In this document: piece after piece, positions 13,030 through 19,618 of the stretch | Position numbering within the stretch: position 1 is the first letter of the stretch | How the letters are laid out: every line of letters begins with the position of its first letter | Virus record (IMG/VR): IMGVR_UViG_3300034073_002108 | Location: 1 to 24,547 of that record | Length of the DNA: 24,547 bases | Origin: a virus | Direction: 5' to 3' (one strand) | The notes under the pieces: generated by a model | What the model saw: only the letters and a program-made list of their open reading frames with translations | Database searches by the model: none | Told to the model about the DNA's origin: nothing | Made by a program: the position numbers and the translations under genes

Positions 13030-13058
13030 ATCTTACCTTGTACGATAGCATTTAGCAA
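13030..13058 (-). promoter_or_regulatory. Promoter of the excisionase-like gene
   Basis: TTGCTA (13058-13053), 17-bp spacer, TAAGAT (13035-13030); each box matches 4/6 consensus bases. CTATCGTACAAGGTAA (13033-13048) in the spacer resembles 12751-12766 in the early promoter at exactly the same distance from the -10, evidence for co-regulation. TATC...GATA also forms a short inverted repeat here. Confidence 0.6.
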
Positions 13059-13107
13059 GAGACAACGGCGGATGTCCTACGGCTCACAGCGTGGCCGTCC
13101 GGTCCTT

Positions 13108-13125
13108 GCGGATACCGGCATCCGC
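13108..13125. other. Short palindromic hairpin beside the tRNA
   Basis: GCGGAT-ACCGGC-ATCCGC, a perfect 6-bp inverted repeat 5 nt beyond the 3' end of the tRNA-Leu gene on the minus strand. It could stabilise or terminate the tRNA transcript, or be part of an attachment region. No T run follows. Confidence 0.4.
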
Positions 13126-13130
13126 CGAAG

Positions 13131-13214
13131 TGCTCCGAGCGTGAGTCGAACACGCACCCCCTTTCGGGGACATGGCCCTCAACCATGCGCGTCTACCAAT
13201 TCCGCCATCGGAGC
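13131..13214 (-). tRNA. tRNA-Leu (anticodon GAG)
   Basis: Complete 84-nt tRNA. Acceptor stem GCTCCGA/TCGGAGC with discriminator A, D-loop GGCGGAATTGGTAGACGC typical of leucine tRNAs, anticodon stem CATGG/CCATG with loop TTGAGGG giving GAG, a long class II variable arm (TCCCCGAAAGGGGG), and T arm GCGTG-TTCGACT-CACGC. CCA is not encoded. It reads CUC/CUU. It lies between the excisionase-like gene and the integrase, so it may be phage-carried or be the reconstituted attachment site. No clear promoter upstream. Confidence 0.95.
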
Positions 13215-13258
13215 CCGTGAAACGCGCGAGGCCCTCAATTCGGCGCGACAGTACCACC

Positions 13259-13272
13259 TAACCCATCGGACG
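13259..13272. repeat. 14-bp direct repeat, left copy
   Basis: TAACCCATCGGACG, exact match to 13846-13859. The pair brackets the two small plus-strand genes just upstream of the integrase; possibly an integrase arm site or the trace of an insertion. Confidence 0.8.
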
Positions 13273-13290
13273 TGGCAAGAAAGGCAGACG

Positions 13291-13563
13291 ATGATGAACA
13301 GGTTTCGTGAAGGATGGGAAAACTTGGAAATTCCAGATCTATCGAACGACTTGGCTAGAGCCGAACAGTATGCATCTGGGCTCGAATCCCATATTTCCAA
13401 TTTGGAGCGCGACAATGAGTCCCTGCGATTGGAACTCGCGGAAACCATCAAAGCGCTTGAGTGGGCAGCATGGAATTTAATGTTTGGGGACAACAAGAAA
13501 TTTGGTGAGCTGTTTCCGCAATTCAGAAAGTATGTATGGACTCCAGATGATATGAAGGGCTAG
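13291..13563 (+). CDS. Small coiled-coil protein
   Basis: 90 residues from MMNRFREGWENLEI (AAAGG about 7 nt upstream). The frame is open back to 13072, but that part is the tRNA antisense and has no ribosome site, so it is excluded. LARAEQYASGLESHISNLERDNESLRLELAETI is a strong coiled coil (about residues 20-53, quoted in part by its E/L heptads). The C-terminus is aromatic (FGELFPQFRKYVWTPDD). First gene of the plus-strand block. Function unknown. Confidence 0.6.
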   Translation: MMNRFREGWENLEIPDLSNDLARAEQYASGLESHISNLERDNESLRLELAETIKALEWAAWNLMFGDNKKFGELFPQFRKYVWTPDDMKG

Positions 13564-13566
13564 CCC

Positions 13567-13848
13567 GTGTGCGTCTCGACAAACCCACAAATACCTTTGG
13601 TCAAAGTGATCGACGGCCCTTACTTCGACGACGATGGCTACCAGCGAGCCACCCGCATCAACGGTGCCTTTGTGTGTCCGGACTGCTGTCTCGTGTGGCC
13701 GATGTACGAAGATGTCTGTGCATGGCGCAAGTATCCAGATGGGAAGTACCATGCGATTGAATGGGACATGGGCCACGGCGAATGCGAGATTTGCGGAGTC
13801 GTGGTCTTTGAGGGATTCGACGAAGACTACGTCTTTAGGAACAAATAA
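13567..13848 (+). CDS. Zinc-ribbon protein upstream of integrase
   Basis: 93 residues from a GTG at 13567, AAGG 8 nt upstream, 3 nt after the preceding stop. FVCPDCCLVW and GECEICGVV supply two CxxC pairs about 37 residues apart, a zinc-ribbon arrangement; the surrounding sequence (KVIDGPYFDDDGYQRATRI) is beta-rich. It may be co-transcribed with the integrase. Function unknown. Confidence 0.6.
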   Translation: MCVSTNPQIPLVKVIDGPYFDDDGYQRATRINGAFVCPDCCLVWPMYEDVCAWRKYPDGKYHAIEWDMGHGECEICGVVVFEGFDEDYVFRNK

Positions 13849-13859
13849 CCCATCGGACG
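13846..13859. repeat. 14-bp direct repeat, right copy
   Basis: TAACCCATCGGACG, identical to 13259-13272. It includes the stop codon of the zinc-ribbon gene and lies 14 nt before the integrase ATG. Confidence 0.8.
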
Positions 13860-13872
13860 GGTGAGCTAGATT

Positions 13873-14697
13873 ATGGCGGGAGAACCGCCTATGCTCGCCA
13901 CCGACATCCTGCAAGCCTACCTCGATCGCCACCCCTACGGGGTTGCCGCTTCCACGGAAGCCCAGCTCCGCAGCACCTGGCGCGTCTACCTCCGGTCCTG
14001 CCGATCGTCCGGGTTAGACGCCTTCGACTGCGCACGGGCGAACGACTGGCTGGACAGCCTCCGCGAAACCCACCGGCCCGACACAATCCGCACTCAACGC
14101 GGCAACCTCCTGGCCGTCTGGTGGTGGGCGTACCGGGAAGAACTCGTAGACGAGCCACCGCTGCGGCTGCGGCGACTGAGACCCATCTCCCGATCCCCAG
14201 AGGCCTGGACGCTGGAAGAAGTCCATAGGCTCACTGAGATGGCGGACACAGCCAGCATCTGGTGGGGCAGTCTTGTGCGAGTCGGCTATGACACCGCTGC
14301 CCGGCTGGGCGATCTTCTGCGGCTGCGGGTGGCTGACGTGACTGGAGACGTGATTTCCTGGCGGCAGGGCAAGACGGGCCGTGCCACACGAGCTAGGATT
14401 CGCCCAGAGACGCGGGATAAGCTGGAGGTGCAATGCAGGGGGAAGACGCCCGAGGCCATCATCTGGCCGCTGTGGGGCAGGAGGGAGGCATTCTACCGGA
14501 GGTTCCGCAGACTCGTGGAGGTGGCGGGAATCAGGCGTGGCACGTTCCGCTGGCTCCGCCGTGCGGCTGCCACCCAGATGGAGCGGGTGGCTCCAGGCCG
14601 CGGGACCGAGCTGCTCGGCCATCGCAGTAGAACGACAACCGAGCAGTGGTATATTGATCGGGGGCAGTTATCCGCGGCGCCGCTTCCGCCGTGGTAG
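13873..14697 (+). CDS. int: Tyrosine recombinase (phage integrase)
   Basis: 274 residues, a compact integrase. The N-terminal core-binding domain spans about 1-105 and the catalytic domain 110-274. Catalytic residues: R144 in AARLGDLLRLR, K167 in RQGKTGRA, R229 in RWLRR, H250 in LLGHRS and Y260 in QWYID. The usual HxxR box is R-W-L-R, i.e. the first His is Arg. It catalyses site-specific integration, with the excisionase-like protein as likely partner. A start at 13891 (MLATDILQAYL) has a better ribosome site (GGGAG). The gene is visibly more GC-rich than its neighbours and lies next to a complete tRNA-Leu, a common integrase target. Confidence 0.92.
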   Translation: MAGEPPMLATDILQAYLDRHPYGVAASTEAQLRSTWRVYLRSCRSSGLDAFDCARANDWLDSLRETHRPDTIRTQRGNLLAVWWWAYREELVDEPPLRLRRLRPISRSPEAWTLEEVHRLTEMADTASIWWGSLVRVGYDTAARLGDLLRLRVADVTGDVISWRQGKTGRATRARIRPETRDKLEVQCRGKTPEAIIWPLWGRREAFYRRFRRLVEVAGIRRGTFRWLRRAAATQMERVAPGRGTELLGHRSRTTTEQWYIDRGQLSAAPLPPW

Positions 14698-14707
14698 GAG
14701 GTGTGAC

Positions 14708-14953
14708 ATGCACGAGCCGCCAGTGATCAGAGATTTCCAGCCAGCAGTCCCAGCCAGTGCGCGGCCGATTCTCAGATGCCGAGCCGACAACCTCCCGCCG
14801 GGCGAATGCTTCAAGCGTGGCTTTTACGGAGGCTTGGGACTGTGGCTGGCTTTCGTGGTGTTGAATATCGTCGCCCTCGTTTTATTCCTCCTGCTCGGCA
14901 TGCTGCTAGGAGGCACGAGTGCGTTTCTTAAAACTCTTTTTGGGTGTGGATGA
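14708..14953 (+). CDS. Small single-span membrane protein
   Basis: 81 residues; AGGAGG 7 nt before the ATG, 10 nt after the integrase stop. A polar Pro-rich N-terminus (1-35) is followed by one hydrophobic segment at about residues 44-68 (LGLWLAFVVLNIVALVLFLL). Possible roles include a holin-like or superinfection-exclusion protein; neither can be read from sequence. Its stop lies 12 nt from the converging late operon, with no terminator seen between them. Confidence 0.6.
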   Translation: MHEPPVIRDFQPAVPASARPILRCRADNLPPGECFKRGFYGGLGLWLAFVVLNIVALVLFLLLGMLLGGTSAFLKTLFGCG

Positions 14954-14965
14954 AAATACGGACAG

Positions 14966-15667
14966 TCAGCGTTCCAGGAGCAGGGCGACGTTGAGGCCGT
15001 TTCCCCAAGCTAAGTCAAACACTACTTGCCACCCGTAATCCGTCGCTTCTCGCAGCAGTCGCCGGTACGAATAGACTTGATGCATCGCCGCATACTTGCA
15101 CTGCTGCCCCATCTCTGACTCTGGCTTAACCCACTCTGTGCCGAGCCTGGCGTTCCAGAATTCTTCCACAGCATGCCGCATCTCAGGAGTGCAGTCCGTT
15201 AACCGCATGCGTCCACGATCCAGTATCCAGTGAGGCACCGCTATGGTGTGAATGACTAGTCGCTCACGCACGATTTCAGTGAGCTTCGCCCACAGCAAGT
15301 CTGGATCTGGAAAGTGATAGATTACACCAGTGCACTGACACACATCAAATGGCGGTCCAGCGTACTTCAGTACGTCCATGGGATGGTACTCGCAACTGAT
15401 CCCCATCCCGAGTAGCTTATCCCGTACTGGTGGCCACCAGTCTATTACAGGATCAATGATCGTAAGTTGCCTGGTGTACTTTGCCGCCACCGATATAGTT
15501 TCGCCGAACCCAAGTGTGCCGTCTCTCCAGAGTGCCCCCACGTCAACATACCGCTTTCCGTAAGTGCCGATCAGATTCTGTTCAGCCAGCCATTTCTTAA
15601 CGTTGCCGTGACAATGCTTACCACGAACAATCAAATCGTCGAATGAGCAATGTTCGTTCGTTGTCAT
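14966..15667 (-). CDS. SAM-dependent methyltransferase, late region
   Basis: About 233 residues from MTTNEHCSFDDLIVRGK (GGAG 7 nt upstream). Rossmann-type signs: YVDVGALWRDGTLGFGE at 40-56 (motif I region, with a weak GxG), IIDP at 70-73 (acidic, motif II), and PFDVCQCTGVIYHFPDP at 106-122 (motif IV, like bacterial small-molecule or sugar methyltransferases). No DNA methylase SPPY/DPPY box. It follows a sulfotransferase and a glycosyltransferase gene, so O-methylation of a glycan is the most likely use. Last gene of the late operon. Confidence 0.75.
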   Translation of the reverse strand: MTTNEHCSFDDLIVRGKHCHGNVKKWLAEQNLIGTYGKRYVDVGALWRDGTLGFGETISVAAKYTRQLTIIDPVIDWWPPVRDKLLGMGISCEYHPMDVLKYAGPPFDVCQCTGVIYHFPDPDLLWAKLTEIVRERLVIHTIAVPHWILDRGRMRLTDCTPEMRHAVEEFWNARLGTEWVKPESEMGQQCKYAAMHQVYSYRRLLREATDYGWQVVFDLAWGNGLNVALLLER

Positions 15668-15683
15668 CCTTCCACTCCGCAAC

Positions 15684-16265
15684 TTAGACAACTGGTGGCA
15701 CGTATCCGAAACGCTCAATGTCATCCGCGCAAATATCTGCGACTAACTCCACGGCAGCGGATGTCCACAGAGGCTTTTGTCCCTCCGACTGATTTACTAC
15801 TGGTACTTCCATTGGGCAATCCAACCGTGAACTGATTGCAGTAAATGGCTGGTCATCATACTGGTACACGTCCACTCCATCACCGGCATAGGTCGCCCAG
15901 AATCCTGGGCGTTTGCATAATGTGCCGTGCTTGGCGATAACTTCCAAGCCTTTCGTAAATCCAGCATTTACTACGGAATGGCAATAGTCTTCAATTTCGT
16001 GGGCTGTCCTCGTAAAATTATGCCAGTGCATCAAGGCACACCAACGGTAGTGGCTCATAAAAATGTCCCATGGCGACCGCATAATGGTAAAAAACGAGAA
16101 TGAGGGGAACTGCGGCTGCAGCTCTAAGTACGTTGCATGGATGCGTGATTCCCAAAAGTCCACTGTGGAGCGCACGAAATATTGCTCAATCGCCTGAGAC
16201 AGTGCCATGCCGCCGGTTCGCGGAATATGAATAAATATCGTGCTGCGATCCCAGATGATTACCAT
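15684..16265 (-). CDS. PAPS-dependent carbohydrate sulfotransferase
   Basis: 193 residues. IFIHIPRTGGMALSQAI (10-26) is the 5'-phosphosulfate loop of carbohydrate sulfotransferases (consensus HIPKTGG). FTIMRSPWDIFMSHYRW (59-75) matches the 3'-phosphate site (RxPxxRxxSxY, here with F in place of R). The C-terminus DDIERFGY fits the family's (D..(Y/F)..FGY) ending. These enzymes move sulfate from PAPS to sugar hydroxyls. It overlaps the glycosyltransferase upstream and is followed by the methyltransferase. Phage-encoded carbohydrate sulfotransferases are rare; a role in decorating host surface or virion glycans is inferred. Confidence 0.85.
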   Translation of the reverse strand: MVIIWDRSTIFIHIPRTGGMALSQAIEQYFVRSTVDFWESRIHATYLELQPQFPSFSFFTIMRSPWDIFMSHYRWCALMHWHNFTRTAHEIEDYCHSVVNAGFTKGLEVIAKHGTLCKRPGFWATYAGDGVDVYQYDDQPFTAISSRLDCPMEVPVVNQSEGQKPLWTSAAVELVADICADDIERFGYVPPVV

Positions 16266-17716
16266 TGGGACAACCTCTCGGCTAATACCATTCGTCGATG
16301 TGGTTGGCAGTTAGCCAGATGAATGACGTGTGCGTCTCTTACCATGCCCCAAAATTGCGGCATCCAGAATTGAACATTCACGTTCGTCGGTAGGTAATGA
16401 ATATCGTACTCCATGGCTACCGCATCCACCCAGAACTGCTCCGAACAATGCGTGGGTTGAAAACTCATTTGTGGTGGTCTCCAGATGTCCGCCGTTGTCT
16501 TATCGCACACTACCAGCCCAGTATTCAGAATAACTCCGCTGTTTCTGTACGGCTTACCCTGCGATTCGCACATATATCGCCAATCCGGCTCAATCCACTG
16601 CGTGTACGGCAAATGCGGCAAATCGTCGTGCATTCCGATTCGTCCTGGTGGCACCATATCAAACAAGTTGGGTGCATTGCTGCGAATAATGATGTCTCCA
16701 TCGACAAATAGCGTGCGTTCGTATCTCTGTGCGAAGTGATGTACGCGAAACTTTTCCAGTCCCCACCAGTTTTGCGTGGTGTTCGTAAGTGCGTAGTAGT
16801 CAGCGTTACAGCGTTCCGCATAGGCTGCAATTGTTGGTCCTGTGATATTTAACAGTTCGGTAAAATGACTTCCAGTAGCGACAACAACTACAGCACGGTC
16901 ACTGCGTACAGCAATCTCGTCGTCTACGGGCCTCCACTGTGCTAACCACTTACATTGAGGGCAGCGTGGAACTTCATCCTGCCACGCACGGTAATAGCAG
17001 ATAGGGCATCCATTGTCGATCTGCGCGCATCCACCATAGGTATAGTGCTCGCATGACTGGCAAATGACTTTGCGTTCCAATCGAACGCCCTTAATTACCA
17101 CTCTGCCTGGCTGCTGTATCACTCCATGACACACCACAGGCGTTGACGTGATCCATTTGTTTTCGGGACACCGCACGCGGGGATCAAACATAACCTTTCG
17201 TAACGACGCGTGCGGCAACTTACTGCATCTGTCGCCGACATAGTTGTGACAAGTCGAACATACAGCAGTTCGCCTGTCAGCATCTCCACGCGACACGACT
17301 GACAACTGTGCACCATTTACGACAGACCACTTACCTGCTGGGCATGTGCCATCGGGCAACCTAATCCTGGCCATGAGCTTATGACTGCACCCAAGATCAA
17401 GCAGTTTACATCGTAACCGAGACGACCGCATCACGTGTTCGCACGTGGCACACGTCGCCATGCGTGTATCAATTGTCGCTGAGTCGGCCAGTGCTATGCT
17501 GCTGGTGTGCTTGTCCCCGCACCGTTTCTTCCGTTTCCTCGGCTTGCCGTTGCCACTCGCCTTGACGTTGCCTTTTTGCCCCGGCCCCTTGCCGCTCTCC
17601 CACAGCGCGAAGTAATCCTCCCGCGTCTGGCACAGCTTCCACCATGCCTCGGTCTTGACGCACCCATGACGTTCGCAATAGCCAGGTGTCTTACATGTAC
17701 AGCCTGTATGATTCAT
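16259..17716 (-). CDS. Zinc-ribbon-repeat protein fused to a GT-A glycosyltransferase domain
   Basis: 485 residues. The N-terminus has CTCKTPGYCERHGC (6-19), a basic Gly/Lys linker (GQKGNVKASGNGKPRKRKK), then three Cys modules: CATC...CPAGKW (89-130), CSTC...CPENKW (153-188) and CQSC...CPQCKW (219-257). Residues ~272-485 are a nucleotide-sugar transferase domain: VVVVATGSHFTELL, WGLEKFRVHHFAQRYERTLF then VDGDIII with the DxD metal site (339-341), and NSGVILNTGLVV (392-403), typical of GT8-like folds. It probably transfers a sugar to a protein or glycan. It is coupled by ATGA to the Cys-rich tail gene and overlaps the sulfotransferase. The Cys-module/GT combination suggests a planctomycete-associated lineage. 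Confidence 0.8.
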   Translation of the reverse strand: MNHTGCTCKTPGYCERHGCVKTEAWWKLCQTREDYFALWESGKGPGQKGNVKASGNGKPRKRKKRCGDKHTSSIALADSATIDTRMATCATCEHVMRSSRLRCKLLDLGCSHKLMARIRLPDGTCPAGKWSVVNGAQLSVVSRGDADRRTAVCSTCHNYVGDRCSKLPHASLRKVMFDPRVRCPENKWITSTPVVCHGVIQQPGRVVIKGVRLERKVICQSCEHYTYGGCAQIDNGCPICYYRAWQDEVPRCPQCKWLAQWRPVDDEIAVRSDRAVVVVATGSHFTELLNITGPTIAAYAERCNADYYALTNTTQNWWGLEKFRVHHFAQRYERTLFVDGDIIIRSNAPNLFDMVPPGRIGMHDDLPHLPYTQWIEPDWRYMCESQGKPYRNSGVILNTGLVVCDKTTADIWRPPQMSFQPTHCSEQFWVDAVAMEYDIHYLPTNVNVQFWMPQFWGMVRDAHVIHLANCQPHRRMVLAERLSQW

Positions 17717-18804
17717 GGACTCTCGACAACAGTAATATAAAACTCTTCACTACACTCACACCCAGTGTCTCCATCAGCGTGCCACAGCCGATATGGCCCG
17801 AATTTCAAATTCAACGGCAAACATGTACAGTCATTGACAACTCCTGCCGTCTGCTCCGCATAGTCCGTGTCGCAGTCAGTGCAACTCACGCACGTCACCT
17901 TCAACTGGAAGTCGTCACAACATCCACCGCTGACTGTCCCCTCTCCTTCTTCAACTTGTGGACAGGTCATCTCTAACTCCAATTCGTAAGTCACTCCGTC
18001 ACCACAATTGAATGACAGATTACTCGCGCTGTTCCATATGCGACACACACTATCATCGTGTGTCAACGTTGCGTCTGCACCTTCCATTGTTCCTGGGCAG
18101 GGGTCTCCGTCTGGTCCATTGACTGTTGCCAGCAATGTGGGGTCTGCTGGATCTTCCAAGTTCGTACAGCAACACTCTAACAGTCTCTCGACACGAATTG
18201 TGATTGTCGTGGGCCACTCACAATCACAGCCGCAGAGATAGTAGGTGGTAGGTGGATCACCAGAGCCGAGTTGCGGAAACCCATCCAAGGGAATATCCGC
18301 AAATTCGAGAAAAAACCCTTTGCCTGACTCGCCGCACGAGCAGCTCGTGGCGCAGACTATCTGTGGTTCGCTGTTGCACTCGTAGGCACGCAAGACCAGA
18401 TAGTATCGCATGCAGCCTTGGGCGTCCGGGCAAAACTCCCTGTCGTTGTCGCAGCAGATGAGCGAGGGCAGGTTTGGCTCGCCTGGATTCAAGATCAGGC
18501 AGTCGCCGTAGCCATAGCCGCTGTCTTGCATAAATGTCCAGCAGCCATTGCCTTCGTGCGTGTCGCCCTCGCCGACGATGAGGTATTTAACCAGTCCATT
18601 AAGATCCTCGCATGGACTGGTGATCGTGGCTTTAAGAATCTCACCCTGCCGCAGACATGACTCAAATTCCGGACAGCCGCAATCGCACGGGCAGCAATTG
18701 GTATCAACACCGGCGCCTTGCCAGTCGCCTGGATTGTTCGACGTGCCCCAGACCTGGATACCGTTGCCCTCGTCACCCTTTTTGATTTGAATGCCCTCGC
18801 CCAT
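17713..18804 (-). CDS. Extremely cysteine-rich probable tail protein
   Basis: 363 residues with about 36 cysteines (10%), spread in clusters such as NCCPCDCGCPEFESC, CSC, CGCDCEW, ECCC and CVSCTDCDTD. It is acidic and beta-rich between them, with no signal peptide or membrane span. AGGAG precedes the ATG at good distance. The position after distal tail genes suggests a tail tip or fibre protein in which metals or disulfides stabilise the fold. I recognise no named family. The next gene, the glycosyltransferase, is translationally coupled and is also Cys-rich. Confidence 0.65.
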   Translation of the reverse strand: MGEGIQIKKGDEGNGIQVWGTSNNPGDWQGAGVDTNCCPCDCGCPEFESCLRQGEILKATITSPCEDLNGLVKYLIVGEGDTHEGNGCWTFMQDSGYGYGDCLILNPGEPNLPSLICCDNDREFCPDAQGCMRYYLVLRAYECNSEPQIVCATSCSCGESGKGFFLEFADIPLDGFPQLGSGDPPTTYYLCGCDCEWPTTITIRVERLLECCCTNLEDPADPTLLATVNGPDGDPCPGTMEGADATLTHDDSVCRIWNSASNLSFNCGDGVTYELELEMTCPQVEEGEGTVSGGCCDDFQLKVTCVSCTDCDTDYAEQTAGVVNDCTCLPLNLKFGPYRLWHADGDTGCECSEEFYITVVESP

Positions 18805-18813
18805 CAGCGACTC

Positions 18814-19230
18814 CTAGCTAGTGGGGCATTCGGTGAACTGCCACGGCTCCACGATCCACTCGTTTTCGCTGTAACTAGGATCGGAGGCGACGTAGTTCCA
18901 GCCAGGGTATTTCGTCCAACGCACTTTCCAGGTATCTGGGATTTCGACGTCATGCGGATTCAGGACGGTGAAACTTTCCGTCGTGGCACTCCAGCATTTC
19001 GTATGGCGAATGGCCGTGCCCGACCCACAGCCAGTGCTGGTGGCCGCACTGATGGCACCGCTGGCTTTGCCAATGTACATTACTTGCGCCGCGCTTGTGC
19101 TCGGATCATCCAGTTCGCAACGGAACGCACTCAGCCGCCGCCGGAGATTCCAGATCTCCTGCTGCATGCGCTGGACCTGACCGGACAGCACACGCAATGA
19201 GTCCGGATGGATGATCGGATATTTGGCCAT
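18814..19230 (-). CDS. Small tail-region protein with N-terminal coiled coil
   Basis: 138 residues. LRVLSGQVQRMQQEIWNLRR (12-31) is a short coiled coil, a common trimerisation element in tail proteins; residues 50-138 are beta-rich with three cysteines (GCGSG, KCW, TECPTS). It starts 1 nt after the preceding stop. Structural role inferred from position. Confidence 0.6.
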   Translation of the reverse strand: MAKYPIIHPDSLRVLSGQVQRMQQEIWNLRRRLSAFRCELDDPSTSAAQVMYIGKASGAISAATSTGCGSGTAIRHTKCWSATTESFTVLNPHDVEIPDTWKVRWTKYPGWNYVASDPSYSENEWIVEPWQFTECPTS

Positions 19231-19231
19231 A

Positions 19232-19618
19232 TTAGTCTTCTAGCCAGCGATAATGTACCTTGCAGCCGCCAGCACCTGCCGTGCATTTGGTGATGATGCC
19301 CGCAGTGCCAGCGGCCGTCGTGGTACGCACTACGGCGAATTCGCCGCTGCGCAGCTCAGCATACATCTGGCCTGTGGTAAATCCCCATGAGCAGATTTTG
19401 GCGGTCGAGGACTCCACGTTGCGCAAAAACAGCACGCCAGGATCAGTCAGCCCAGTAGCCGCGATAGCGTTGTTCTCGCTGGTGGTAGCGGTGTGGATGC
19501 CCTCCACGGCACCTTGGGCGGACTGATCGATATTCAACCCAGAGATACTGATAGCACCAGGCTTGTACGTGCCGTTTTCCACATTGAAACGCAGATTGAA
19601 ACTGATTTCATCGGACAT
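19232..19618 (-). CDS. Small structural (tail tip/adaptor) protein
   Basis: 128 residues from the ATG at 19618, overlapping the upstream stop as TGATG. Beta-rich and Gly/Ala/Thr-rich: MSDEISFNLRFNVENGTYKP, GVLFLRNVESSTAK, AELRSGEFAVVRTTTAAG. This composition suits a small jelly-roll or virion-decoration protein. No family named. Confidence 0.6.
   Translation of the reverse strand: MSDEISFNLRFNVENGTYKPGAISISGLNIDQSAQGAVEGIHTATTSENNAIAATGLTDPGVLFLRNVESSTAKICSWGFTTGQMYAELRSGEFAVVRTTTAAGTAGIITKCTAGAGGCKVHYRWLED

Noticed and set aside
13072-13290. N-terminal extension of the coiled-coil gene on the plus strand
   Set aside because: It is antisense to the tRNA-Leu and has no ribosome site; the start at 13291 is well supported.
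13374-13395. tRNA T-arm-like GGGCTCGAATCCC
   Set aside because: No acceptor, D or anticodon arm fits around it, and it lies inside a coding region.
14014-14622. 202-codon minus-strand frame opposite the integrase
   Set aside because: Shadow of a GC-rich integrase gene; Pro/Arg-rich with no start signal.
14940-14966. Terminator between the converging operons
   Set aside because: No GC stem followed by a T run could be found; only a short T5 inside the membrane-protein gene.
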